A stretch of 64,000 bases of DNA. Source: Halobaculum roseum (GTDB lineage: Archaea > Halobacteriota > Halobacteria > Halobacteriales > Haloferacaceae). The notes beneath the pieces are model-generated. The model did no database searches, was not told where the DNA came from, and worked only from the letters and a program-made list of their open reading frames with translations. The position numbers were made by a program, and so were the translations under genes. This document shows, piece by piece, positions 43,006 to 50,406 of this stretch. Where the stretch lies: NCBI RefSeq assembly GCF_019880245.1, contig NZ_CP082288.1, forward strand, positions 272,695-336,694. The letters are read 5' to 3'. Every line of letters begins with the position of its first letter. The first letter of the stretch is position 1.

Positions 43006-43311
43006 TCAGTCCTCGGATCGGGGTGAAAGGACTATCAGCGCAGTGCTGTCCTCGAGCGCGCGCGGCGATATCTCGCGCTCGCCCTCGAACCGGGCGATGT
43101 CGCCGGCGGTCACCTCGTGTCGATCGTCGTCGAGCTGGAGTTCGACCGTCCCCTCGACGAGGTAGAAGACGATGTCGCGGCCGGGGTGTGAATGCGGCGC
43201 GACTTCGTCGCCTTCGGAGAGTCGGAGTCGGATCGTCTTCGGCTCCGAATCGGGAAAGACGTTCGCGTGGGGCTGTCCTTCGATGTCCATGAGCGTTCGG
43301 ATCTCCGTCAT
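43006..43311 (-). CDS. Cupin-domain protein (downstream member of a pair)
   Basis: 101 residues, a single cupin barrel. Motif 1 is GDEVAPHSHPGRDIVFYLVEGTVELQLD (His/His and Glu-like metal site partly changed) and motif 2 is HEVTAGDIARFEGEREISPRALED. Its start overlaps the stop of the upstream cupin by 4 nt. Small cupins bind metals or act as sensors or dioxygenases; the role is unknown. Confidence 0.85.
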   Translation of the reverse strand: MTEIRTLMDIEGQPHANVFPDSEPKTIRLRLSEGDEVAPHSHPGRDIVFYLVEGTVELQLDDDRHEVTAGDIARFEGEREISPRALEDSTALIVLSPRSED

Positions 43312-43694
43312 GACTCTCGTGTGTGTGGGTCGAATCGGTCGCGCTGTAGCCCCTCCCGAACCGGTTCGTGTTCGGCGTGGGTCGGCGGGGGCGCGGTAAC
43401 GAGCATCGCCTCCAGGCTCGAATCGTCGTCAGCCTTGACGCCCCGATCGGTATCGGCCTCGACGACGACGACATCGCCGGCCTCGACGTGGTGTTCCGTC
43501 TCCCCGTCGCGGACGGTACCGGTTCCGGACCGGACGTGGATAGCAACGTCGCTTGAGGGAGCGTGGACGGGAATGAACTGACCCGGCTGGAAGTATCCGC
43601 ACACGACCTTCATCCGATCGCTGCGGAACACTTCGACGGCGGAAAATTGGTCGTCGTCGTAGCCTCTTTCAGCGTCGAAGTCGGTCGCGGTCAT
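43308..43694 (-). CDS. Cupin-domain protein (upstream member of a pair)
   Basis: 128 residues from the ATG at 43694, which has a GGAG Shine-Dalgarno 6 nt upstream. Cupin features are FQPGQFIPVHAPSSDVAIHVRSGTGTVRDG and HHVEAGDVVVVEADTDRGVKADDD. It resembles the next cupin only at fold level. Two possible mini-genes (43691-43768, 43768-43851) are translationally coupled upstream. The GTG-started longer frame at 43781 is rejected because it reads an Arg-rich stretch and has no spacing for a Shine-Dalgarno. Confidence 0.85.
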   Translation of the reverse strand: MTATDFDAERGYDDDQFSAVEVFRSDRMKVVCGYFQPGQFIPVHAPSSDVAIHVRSGTGTVRDGETEHHVEAGDVVVVEADTDRGVKADDDSSLEAMLVTAPPPTHAEHEPVREGLQRDRFDPHTRES

Positions 43695-43768
43695 GCTGTC
43701 TCCTTCGCTTGATGTTCTTGCCAGGCCGAACGAGATTCGAAGCCTGCGTCGCCGCCGGTCGAGGGCAT
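43691..43768 (-). CDS. Possible 25-residue coupled mini-protein
   Basis: MPSTGGDAGFESRSAWQEHQ starts the 25-residue product. Its ATG overlaps the stop of the preceding mini-frame in TGATG, and its stop overlaps the cupin ATG in ATGA. Such perfect chaining on both sides suggests real translation. No homologous family is recognised. Confidence 0.42.
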   Translation of the reverse strand: MPSTGGDAGFESRSAWQEHQAKETA

Positions 43769-43851
43769 CACGCCGTGACACCTCCGTTGCGGCGGTGTCG
43801 AGGACCCTGTGAGCTGATCGACGTTCCTATTTTAGGGGTGCCTAAATACAT
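43768..43851 (-). CDS. Possible 27-residue leader mini-protein
   Basis: MYLGTPKIGTSISSQGPRHR starts the 27-residue product. Its ATG is 40 nt from the CGAACATGTTAC box (43891-43902), the same distance seen at five real genes, so this ATG probably marks the leaderless 5' end of the cupin transcript. Composition is not typical of haloarchaeal proteins; it may be a leader rather than a functional protein. Confidence 0.35.
   Translation of the reverse strand: MYLGTPKIGTSISSQGPRHRRNGGVTA
43831..43846. promoter_or_regulatory. DtxR/Idr-like palindrome at the cupin transcript start
   Basis: TTTAGG and CCTAAA arms (43831-43836, 43841-43846) flank GGTG. The arrangement matches the general form of iron- or manganese-dependent DtxR-family operators. 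It lies just inside the proposed 5' end at 43851, where a bound repressor would block transcription. Regulator identity is inference. Confidence 0.45.
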
Positions 43852-43890
43852 CACCTGAACGTTGGTGAGTGGACACGAAAAGACCTGTTG

Positions 43891-43902
43891 CGAACATGTT
43901 AC
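43891..43902 (-). promoter_or_regulatory. CGAAC/GTTCG-type palindrome for the minus-strand cupin transcript
   Basis: CGAACATGTTAC. Its near edge is 40 nt from the minus-strand ATG at 43851. A second box for the plus strand lies 17 nt further right, giving a symmetric divergent promoter. Confidence 0.5.
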
Positions 43903-43919
43903 TCGCGGAACACTCGAAC

Positions 43920-43931
43920 TGAACATGTTCG
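43920..43931 (+). promoter_or_regulatory. CGAAC/GTTCG-type palindrome for the SUOX-like transcript
   Basis: TGAACATGTTCG, one change from CGAACATGTTCG. Its far edge is 39 nt from the ATG at 43970 that opens a 12-codon leader frame ahead of the SUOX-like gene. Confidence 0.55.
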
Positions 43932-43969
43932 TCGATGCACTCACGGTGACGACGCGGCATGGATACCCC

Positions 43970-44008
43970 ATGAATCGAACGTGGGACCACGACTCCGCGA
44001 CCGACTGA
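43970..44008 (+). CDS. Possible 12-codon leader peptide
   Basis: MNRTWDHDSATD, whose TGA overlaps the ATG at 44008 in TGATG. The ATG is at the box-to-start spacing shared by the region, so it likely marks the 5' end of the transcript. It may couple translation of the SUOX-like gene. A sequencing frameshift joining the two frames is the alternative. Confidence 0.35.
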   Translation: MNRTWDHDSATD

Positions 44009-44520
44009 TGGACGCCCTCGAATCCCACCCCGTACCGGATACGGTCGATCCGAGCGGGTGGCGGCTCCACGTCACGGGCGCGGTCTCACAACCGCTGCGA
44101 CTCGCTCTCGAGGACCTGCGCGCGCTCCCTTGCGGGGACTTCTCCGACGATTTCACCTGCGTCGAGGGGTGGCGAGCCCGTGACCTCTCGTGGCACGGGG
44201 TCAGCGTCGGGTCCGTCCTGGCACGTGCGAAGCCGACACAACACGCCACAGATGTCCTCGTTCGGGCGATGGATGGCGACTACGCGAGCTCGTTCCCGCT
44301 CGACCGCGCACGCAGTGCACTGATCGCGATCGAACTCGAAGGCGAAGCGGTCCCCCTCGAACACGGCGGGCCTGCCCGCCTCGTTCCGACCGGAGGCGAT
44401 GCAGACTGCTGGGAGAGCGTCAAGTGGGTCTCGGAGATCGAGGTCCTGACGGCGAACCCGACCGACCGCGACACCGCCGAGACGATCGCGTTGAACCGCG
44501 GTTCGACACCGACCGAGTAA
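44008..44520 (+). CDS. SUOX-fold molybdopterin-binding oxidoreductase, short
   Basis: 170 residues from the ATG at 44008 (GTG 43981 is possible). WRLHVTGAVSQPLRLALEDLRALP and the molybdenum-ligand segment DDFTCVEGWRARDLSWHGVSVG are typical of the sulfite-oxidase/YedY molybdopterin domain; the Cys is the likely Mo ligand. The end has GPARLVPTGGDADCWESVKWVSEIEVL. No signal peptide or heme domain is present, so it is cytoplasmic or relies on a partner. Its promoter box suggests anaerobic or redox control. Confidence 0.82.
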   Translation: MDALESHPVPDTVDPSGWRLHVTGAVSQPLRLALEDLRALPCGDFSDDFTCVEGWRARDLSWHGVSVGSVLARAKPTQHATDVLVRAMDGDYASSFPLDRARSALIAIELEGEAVPLEHGGPARLVPTGGDADCWESVKWVSEIEVLTANPTDRDTAETIALNRGSTPTE

Positions 44521-44686
44521 CGGCTCCGGGGAACTGCGCGCCCGAACTCGGGGACCGACGACGTCGCCGGGCCGACGGGCAGTGCTTCGTCCGAAGGATC
44601 CGAACGATGCCCCCGTTCTCGGGAGGGTTCCTGCTCGCGATGCCCGCACGTAGTCCATCGGATCACGTTGGGTGCCGATAGTTTTA

Positions 44687-44704
44687 CAAACCCAATTGTG
44701 TTTG
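44687..44704 (+). promoter_or_regulatory. Palindromic candidate operator upstream of cbtB
   Basis: A quasi-palindrome with CAAAC and GTTTG arms around CCAATTGT, 18-35 nt before the cbtB ATG, thus over the core promoter. A related sequence (46136-46152) precedes cbiT, suggesting one cobalt- or cobalamin-responsive repressor. Confidence 0.45.
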
Positions 44705-44721
44705 CACAAATCGGATTGAGT

Positions 44722-44907
44722 ATGTCCACAACCGATACCGTACACGACCGGTGGGAACTCGCCAGAACGGAGCTCACAGCCCCGCAGACCGCTTCAGCGG
44801 TGTTGACCGTCGCCGCACTCGGGTTCGCGCTGCTGTTCGTGCAGGATCCGATGGTCCACGACGCGATGCACAACTTCCGGCACGCGGCGGGCATCACCTG
44901 TCACTGA
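44722..44907 (+). CDS. cbtB: CbtB, small subunit of cobalt transporter
   Basis: 61 residues from the ATG at 44722. One membrane helix (TASAVLTVAALGFALLFV) is followed by a C-terminal His/Cys-rich tail (HDAMHNFRHAAGITCH), the CbtB signature for metal binding outside the membrane. It lies 1 nt before cbtA. Together they form a predicted B12-regulated cobalt uptake system. Confidence 0.87.
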   Translation: MSTTDTVHDRWELARTELTAPQTASAVLTVAALGFALLFVQDPMVHDAMHNFRHAAGITCH

Positions 44908-44908
44908 A

Positions 44909-45679
44909 ATGTTCGTCGAGTACCTGACGAGGGGAGTGAAGGCCGGGCTCGTCGCCGGTGCGGTCTTCGGCGTGCTGCTGGCGCTCGTCGCGAACCCGAT
45001 CGTCGGCTTCGCCGACGAACTCGGCCACGACGGCGAGGCTCACGCCCACGAGGACGGGAGTCACGGTCACGAGGAGACGACCGCGGCCCACGACGCCGGA
45101 CTCTCGGTCAACGGGGGTGTCAGCGTGTTATCGGGCGCACTGTGGGGCGTGCTGCTCGGCGCCGTCGGGTTCGGCGTCGCGTTCTACTTCCTGGAGCCGA
45201 TCGTCCCCGGCACCGGAGCCGTCCGGAGCTACGTCTTCGCGGCCGCCGGGTTCCTCACGGCCTCGGGCGCGCCCTGGCTCGTCCTGCCGCCGGCGCCGCC
45301 GGGGACCGACCACGCGCTGGACGCCCAAACTAGAATGATCCTCTACGGGGTCATGATGGCCGCCGGCGCGGCTGCGGCGATTGCCGGGATGGTGCTGTAC
45401 GACCGACTCCGGGAAGACCGTGGACGGGCGGTCGCCGTCGCGGTCGGACTGCTCCCCGTGGGGGCGCTGCCGGTGCTCGCCGCCGCAGTTCCGGCGGATC
45501 GGACGACTGTCGCGCTGCCGTCGGAGCTCGCCGCCGGCCTCGTCGGCCTGGTCGTCTTCGGACAGGCGCTCATGTGGCTCGTCCTCGCCACCGTCCACGC
45601 CCGGTTGCACGGCGCGGAGGCGGGTGACACCGCGGCGGCGACCGACTCGCAGTCGGGCCACGCAGTCGGGGGCGACTGA
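44909..45679 (+). CDS. cbtA: CbtA, cobalt transporter membrane subunit
   Basis: 256 residues with about six hydrophobic segments. A His/Glu/Asp-rich loop (HDGEAHAHEDGSHGHEETTAAHD, about 44-67) lies after the first helix and would bind cobalt. FEATURES typical of CbtA include YLTRGVKAGLVAGAVFG and FYFLEPIVPGTG. The next ferredoxin overlaps its end by 1 nt. Confidence 0.87.
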   Translation: MFVEYLTRGVKAGLVAGAVFGVLLALVANPIVGFADELGHDGEAHAHEDGSHGHEETTAAHDAGLSVNGGVSVLSGALWGVLLGAVGFGVAFYFLEPIVPGTGAVRSYVFAAAGFLTASGAPWLVLPPAPPGTDHALDAQTRMILYGVMMAAGAAAAIAGMVLYDRLREDRGRAVAVAVGLLPVGALPVLAAAVPADRTTVALPSELAAGLVGLVVFGQALMWLVLATVHARLHGAEAGDTAAATDSQSGHAVGGD

Positions 45680-46038
45680 TGCGCGATCGCACCGACGACG
45701 TGTACGAGAACGGCTTCACTGACCACGTGCTCGTCTGCACGAACGCCCGCGACTCCGAGTACGCCGCCTGCGCGGAGGCACACGGCGACGCGGTCCTCGA
45801 GGCCGTGAAGGGGTGGCTGCGCGACCGCGGGGTGTTCTGGTCGCGGGTTCACGTCGCGGAGACGAGCTGTCTGGGCCTGTGTAGCGCCGACGGAACCGCC
45901 GTCGCGGTCCACCCGCGCGGCCGGTGGTTCTCCGATGTGGTGCCAGCGGACGTGCCGGACCTCCTCGCGACCGTGTTCGGTCCGGACGCGTCTGACCTCG
46001 GCCGATCGCCCGACATCACGGAGGTGACACCGCGGTAA
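45679..46038 (+). CDS. Thioredoxin-like [2Fe-2S] ferredoxin
   Basis: 119 residues. The cysteine pattern HVLVCTNARDSEYAAC and ETSCLGLCSADGTAVAVHP is that of thioredoxin-fold [2Fe-2S] proteins. The same module is fused to the C-terminus of CbiX in this cluster. It probably supplies electrons to a corrin-ring reductase or reactivation step. Overlap with cbtA implies co-transcription. Confidence 0.85.
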   Translation: MRDRTDDVYENGFTDHVLVCTNARDSEYAACAEAHGDAVLEAVKGWLRDRGVFWSRVHVAETSCLGLCSADGTAVAVHPRGRWFSDVVPADVPDLLATVFGPDASDLGRSPDITEVTPR

Positions 46039-46135
46039 CGCCGCCTCCCGCCGCCGACACGACACGAACCGGGGGTCGTCGCGACCGACGAGCCGTCGGC
46101 TCGTCGACCCGAACGCAATTCCATTTGTTTTAACC

Positions 46136-46152
46136 CAAACCAAATTGTTATG
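46136..46152 (+). promoter_or_regulatory. Candidate operator upstream of cbiT, related to the cbtB site
   Basis: CAAACCAAATTGTTATG shares CAAACC and AATTGT with the cbtB palindrome, and both are preceded by GTTTTA. It lies 26-42 nt before the cbiT ATG, over the expected TATA region. Confidence 0.4.
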
Positions 46153-46177
46153 TGTCCCCGTCCGTCTTGTGAGCCTG

Positions 46178-46765
46178 ATGCCCCGGATACCGGCAACGCG
46201 GCTCCCGCACGACGCGAAGGCGGGGCCGACGAAGCCCGAGGTGCGAGCCGTGACAGTATCGAAACTCGGGCTCACCGAGACGGATCACTTCGTCGAGGTC
46301 GGCTCGTGTACCGGCGCCGTGACCGTCGAGGCGGCCCGCCGCGCCGGGCGGGTCACGGCGCTGGAGCGGTCGCCCGAGAAGCTCGACGTGACGCGGAAAA
46401 ACCTGGCAGCCAACGGGCTGGCGGACGCGAATATCGAGCTCGTCGCGGCCGAGGCGCCCGAGGGACTCCCGGCCGACGCCGACGCGCTGTTCGTCGGCGG
46501 CTCCCGGAACTTCAAGGCCGTCCTCGATCACGCCGTCGAGACCGGCGTCGCGCGGGTCGTGATGAACGTCTCCCGGCTGGAGACTGCCGGCCGAGCCGTC
46601 GAAGCGTTCCGCGAGCGCGACCTCCTCGATGAGGTCGTCCAACTGCAGGCGAGCTACGGCTACGAGCTGGCCGGCGCGACGAGCTTCGAGTCGGAGAACC
46701 CGGTGTACGTGATCACGGGCGGCGCCGGCGACGCGTCGGCGGACCGCGGCGGGGTGGGTGCGTGA
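46178..46765 (+). CDS. cbiT: Cobalt-precorrin-6B C15-methyltransferase (decarboxylating)
   Basis: 195 residues from the ATG at 46178; earlier starts lie in the promoter. An N-terminal PTKPEVRAVTVSKLGL is followed by the SAM-binding site FVEVGSCTGAVTVEAA and ALERSPEKLDVTRKNL. The sequence is the class I methyltransferase fold of CbiT, which removes the C12 acetate carboxyl and methylates C15; CbiE does the C5 methylation as a separate protein here. The next gene overlaps in GTGA. Confidence 0.92.
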   Translation: MPRIPATRLPHDAKAGPTKPEVRAVTVSKLGLTETDHFVEVGSCTGAVTVEAARRAGRVTALERSPEKLDVTRKNLAANGLADANIELVAAEAPEGLPADADALFVGGSRNFKAVLDHAVETGVARVVMNVSRLETAGRAVEAFRERDLLDEVVQLQASYGYELAGATSFESENPVYVITGGAGDASADRGGVGA

Positions 46766-47517
46766 CCCTCTACGGAATCGGGCTCGGGCCGGGCGCGGCC
46801 GACCTGATCACACTGCGCGGCCGACGAATCTTGCGCTCGGTCGACACCGTCTACACGCCGGGGCGGCTGTCGCGGTCGGTTGCCGTCGAGCACGTCGCCG
46901 AGTCGACGCTCGGCGACCTCGATTTCCCGATGACGCGCGACGAGGACGAACTCCGGCGGGCGTGGCGCGAGGCGGCCGCGGAGGTCGCCCCCGACGCCCG
47001 CGACGGCGACGCCGCGTTCGTGACGCTGGGCGATCCGAACGTCTACTCGACGTTCGGTCACCTCCGGCGGACGCTCGACGCGTTTCACCCCGACGTGGCC
47101 GTCGAGACCGTCCCCGGCGTCTCGGCGACGACGGCGTTCACCTCGGCGCTCGGCGTCGAAGTCGAGGCCGGCGCGGGGCTCGCCTTGCACGAGGCGGCCG
47201 GCGGCCGTTCCCCGACCGGTCCCGATCGGATGGTGCTGTTCAAGGTGACCGACGCGCCGGCGACCCACGAGGGGCTCGTCGACGCCGGCTACGAGGTGAC
47301 GTACGGCCGGCGGCTGTTCATGGAGCAGGGCGACACCGTCGTCACTGACGACCCCGAGGAGATCGCCGACCGCGACTACTACACCCTCGCGTACGCCCGC
47401 CGACCGGACGCCGGCGAGGAGCCGGCGACCGCGGCGTTCACCGATGGCGTGAGCGACGCGAGGCGGGAGAGCGACGCGCGGGGCGACACCGAGTCCCCGG
47501 AGGCGGTCGACGGATGA
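46762..47517 (+). CDS. cbiL: Cobalt-precorrin-2 C20-methyltransferase
   Basis: 251 residues from a GTG start. Class III (tetrapyrrole) methyltransferase motifs are LYGIGLGPGAADLITLRG at the N-terminus and VTLGDPNVYSTFGHL near the middle; VPGVSATTAFTSALG follows. CbiL adds the C20 methyl to cobalt-precorrin-2. The disordered C-terminal tail (about 230-251) is lineage-specific. Confidence 0.92.
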   Translation: MTLYGIGLGPGAADLITLRGRRILRSVDTVYTPGRLSRSVAVEHVAESTLGDLDFPMTRDEDELRRAWREAAAEVAPDARDGDAAFVTLGDPNVYSTFGHLRRTLDAFHPDVAVETVPGVSATTAFTSALGVEVEAGAGLALHEAAGGRSPTGPDRMVLFKVTDAPATHEGLVDAGYEVTYGRRLFMEQGDTVVTDDPEEIADRDYYTLAYARRPDAGEEPATAAFTDGVSDARRESDARGDTESPEAVDG

Positions 47518-48425
47518 GCGACGCCGTCCCCGACCCGGCGACGGAGGTTCTAGAGGACCGCGAGGGGATCCCCTTCGTCGGCGCCGGCCCGGGAGACCCG
47601 GGACTGCTGACGGTGCGCGGGCGGGCGCTGCTGGCGGACGCCGACCTCGTCGTCCACGCGGGTTCGCTGGTCAACAGCGAGCTGCTGGACGCCTTCTGCG
47701 ACCACGCCGAGCAGGTGAACTCGATCGGGAAGGACCTCGAGGAACTGATCCCGCTGATGCGGGACGCCTACGAGGCGGGCCGCACGGTCGTGCGCCTCCA
47801 CTCGGGCGACCCCGCGATCTACGGCGCGGCGCTGGAGCAGATGGACGCTTTGGAGGCGGAGGGAGTCCCGACCTACTTCGTCTCGGGCGTCACCTCGGCG
47901 TTCGCCGCGAGCGCGACGCTGGGCACCCAGCTCACCCTCAACGAGGTGGCCAACCACGTCGCATTCACCCGGCCGCAGGGGAAGACGCTGAGCCCCGAGG
48001 AGGACCACATCTCGGAGTTCGTCGGGATGGGCGACGTGACCACCTGCGTCTACCTGGGCACCCACGCGGTCCGCGAGACGATGGACCGTCTGCTGGATGA
48101 CGGCGTCGACCCCGACACCCCGGTCGCGGTCGTCTACCACGCCTCCTGGCCCGACGAGGACGTGATCCGGGGGACGGTGGCCGACATCGCCGACGCCGTC
48201 GAGGAGGCGGGCTACCGCGCCTCCGCGCTCGTGGTGATCGGCGAGGCGGTCACGGGCGGGGGGTACGAGCGGTCCTACCTCTACGGCGACTGGGCGAGCG
48301 GTGGCGACAGGGGTGAAGGGGGCGACGGGAGCGACGGAACCGACGGAGGCGCCGGAGACGGGAACGACGAGGACGCCACCGATGCCGCCGACAGCGACGC
48401 GATCACGGAGGGATCCACGCAATGA
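47514..48425 (+). CDS. cbiF: Cobalt-precorrin-4 C11-methyltransferase
   Basis: 303 residues. PFVGAGPGDPGLLTVRGRALL, VVRLHSGDPAIYGAALEQ and YFVSGVTSAFAASATLG are diagnostic for CbiF/CobM, which methylates C11. The last 50 residues are a Gly/Asp-rich acidic tail. It overlaps both neighbours by 4 nt. Confidence 0.93.
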   Translation: MSDAVPDPATEVLEDREGIPFVGAGPGDPGLLTVRGRALLADADLVVHAGSLVNSELLDAFCDHAEQVNSIGKDLEELIPLMRDAYEAGRTVVRLHSGDPAIYGAALEQMDALEAEGVPTYFVSGVTSAFAASATLGTQLTLNEVANHVAFTRPQGKTLSPEEDHISEFVGMGDVTTCVYLGTHAVRETMDRLLDDGVDPDTPVAVVYHASWPDEDVIRGTVADIADAVEEAGYRASALVVIGEAVTGGGYERSYLYGDWASGGDRGEGGDGSDGTDGGAGDGNDEDATDAADSDAITEGSTQ

Positions 48426-49498
48426 GCACGGACGACGACACGGCGGAGACGACAGAACCGACGGATGCATCGACCGGCGACGCCGCTGCCGCGACCGACA
48501 CGGACGCGGAGGGTTCCGGATCGGACGCCGACTCCGGCTCCGACTCGGGCGGCGGCCACTGCTCGACACCCGACTCCGACGGCGAGGTCGCCGAGACGCT
48601 CGGGATCGTCACGTTCGAGCGAAAGCGCGAGACCGCAGAGGAGATCAAGGAGGGCCTGGCCGACCGCTACGAACGCATCGACCTGCTGGAGTACCACGGC
48701 GACGTGTTCGCCGAGCACTGGGGCGAGTACGACGTGTTCTGCGGGCTGATGGCCAGCGGCATAGCCATGCGCAAGACCGCCCCCCTGCTCGACGACAAGT
48801 GGGACGACCCCGCGGTCGTCGTCGTCGACGAGGAGCTCACGTGGGCGATCCCCCTGACCGGGGGCCACCACGGCGCCAACCAGGTCGCCGACGACCTCGC
48901 GTCGCTGGGGGCGGTTCCGGCGATGACGACGGCCAGCGAGGCGGCGGGAAAGCAGGGCGTCGAGGAGCGCGCGAAGGCGCTGGACGCCCACGTCGTCAAC
49001 GGCGACTCGACGGTCGCGACGAACCTCGCCGTCCTCGACGACGACCTCGGCCCCGTCGCCAGGCTCGACGGCCCACGGGCGGTCCTCGTCGGCGACGACG
49101 TGACCGTGCTGAAGCGCAACAGCGACCCCGAGGACGGCGTCGTCCTCGGGACCGGCTCCGTCTCGGGGGCCGACGCCGAGCAGTTCGAGGCTGCCTGGGA
49201 GCGAGCCCTCGACGAGGCCGACGCCGACTGGGGCGACGTGGAGTTCGTCGCCACGGGCACCCGCAAAGAGGAGGAGCCGGGATTGCTGGAGGCGGCCGAG
49301 AACCGCGACCTCGGGGTCGTGAGCTTCGAGAAGGAGGCGCTGGAGGCGTTCGAGGGCCCGACGCCGTCGCGCTCGAAGGAGCTGATCGGCTGGCCGGGGA
49401 TCTCCGAGGCATCGGCCATTGCAGCCGGCCGCGACCACGAGCTCGTCGTCGAGAAGCTCAGTCACGAGGACAGCGTAACCGTGGCGGTGGGGCGATGA
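48422..49498 (+). CDS. cbiG: Cobalt-precorrin-5A hydrolase
   Basis: 358 residues. A long acidic, low-complexity N-terminus (about 1-55, Asp/Thr/Ser/Gly-rich) precedes the CbiG core (TLGIVTFERKRETAEEI, FCGLMASGIAMRKTAPLL, AIPLTGGHHGANQVADDLA) and a C-terminal CbiG domain (VEFVATGTRKEEEPGLLEA, TPSRSKELIGWPGISEASA). It opens the delta-lactone ring, releasing acetaldehyde. Confidence 0.92.
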   Translation: MSTDDDTAETTEPTDASTGDAAAATDTDAEGSGSDADSGSDSGGGHCSTPDSDGEVAETLGIVTFERKRETAEEIKEGLADRYERIDLLEYHGDVFAEHWGEYDVFCGLMASGIAMRKTAPLLDDKWDDPAVVVVDEELTWAIPLTGGHHGANQVADDLASLGAVPAMTTASEAAGKQGVEERAKALDAHVVNGDSTVATNLAVLDDDLGPVARLDGPRAVLVGDDVTVLKRNSDPEDGVVLGTGSVSGADAEQFEAAWERALDEADADWGDVEFVATGTRKEEEPGLLEAAENRDLGVVSFEKEALEAFEGPTPSRSKELIGWPGISEASAIAAGRDHELVVEKLSHEDSVTVAVGR

Positions 49499-50385
49499 AC
49501 GGCGGGTCTTCCCCGAATACGTCGCTCCCCGAGTCACGCGCGGCCGCCGGCGGCGACCCCGCCGGCGAGGCGCCCGCGGCGTACGGCACGCTGTACGTCG
49601 TCGGCATCGGCCCGGGGCTCCCCGGCGAAATGACCGACCGAGCCCGACGGGTGATCGAGGATGCCGACTGCGTGATCGCCTCGAACCTGTATCAGGCGTT
49701 CCTCCGAGATGACGGCACCCTCCCGCCGGAGGAAGAGCAGGCAGACAGTGATCAGGAACTCGTACGCTCGTCGATGGGCAAGCAGGTCGAACTCGCGCGA
49801 GAGGCGTTCGAGCGCGTCCGCGACGGCGAGGACGTGGCGCACGTCTCGGGTGGCGACCCGAACGTGTACGGGAAGTCCGACCTGCTGTTCACGATGGCGG
49901 AGGCGGAGGAGGCGACGGACATACCCGTCGAGATCGTCCCGGGCGTCACCGCGGGGTTGAGCCTCGCGGCGACGCTGGGGGCGCCGCTGTCGAACGACTT
50001 CTGCACCGTCTCGCTGTCGGACAAGTGGCGCGGCTGGGCGGAGATCGAGGAGAAGCTTCGGGCGGCGGCGATCGCCGAGTTCGTCGTCGTCCTGTACAAC
50101 TGCTGGCGCGACTACGAGCGCGCGATCGCGGTGCTCCGCGAGGAGCGCCACGACGACGTGCCCGTCGCCATCGTCAACGACGCCGGCCGGGGCGACGCCG
50201 GCCGCAACGTCGACGGCGAGACGTACACCCTGACGACGCTCGGGGAGGCGACCGAGCACGACGAGGAGGTCGGCGGGATGGGCACCTCCATCCTCGTCGG
50301 CACCCACGAGACCGAGGTCTGGAGCAACGACTACCGCGAGTACCTCGTCACGCCCCGCGGGGGGCGCGACGTGGACGACTTCTGA
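49495..50385 (+). CDS. cbiH: Cobalt-precorrin-3 C17-methyltransferase, first copy
   Basis: 296 residues from the ATG at 49495, overlapping cbiG by 4 nt. Class III methyltransferase motifs include YVVGIGPGLPGEMTDRARRVI and VAHVSGGDPNVYGKSDLLF, with LSDKWRGWAEIEEKLRAAA in the C-terminal half. CbiH carries out C17 methylation with ring contraction. A paralogue follows 21 nt downstream. Confidence 0.88.
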   Translation: MNGGSSPNTSLPESRAAAGGDPAGEAPAAYGTLYVVGIGPGLPGEMTDRARRVIEDADCVIASNLYQAFLRDDGTLPPEEEQADSDQELVRSSMGKQVELAREAFERVRDGEDVAHVSGGDPNVYGKSDLLFTMAEAEEATDIPVEIVPGVTAGLSLAATLGAPLSNDFCTVSLSDKWRGWAEIEEKLRAAAIAEFVVVLYNCWRDYERAIAVLREERHDDVPVAIVNDAGRGDAGRNVDGETYTLTTLGEATEHDEEVGGMGTSILVGTHETEVWSNDYREYLVTPRGGRDVDDF

Positions 50386-50406
50386 GACATCACACACCAC
50401 GACACC

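Noticed and set aside
48301..50385. 694-codon plus-strand frame
   Set aside because: Only its last 297 codons are real (the cbiH gene from 49495); the rest is an Arg/Gly-rich shadow of cbiF and cbiG.
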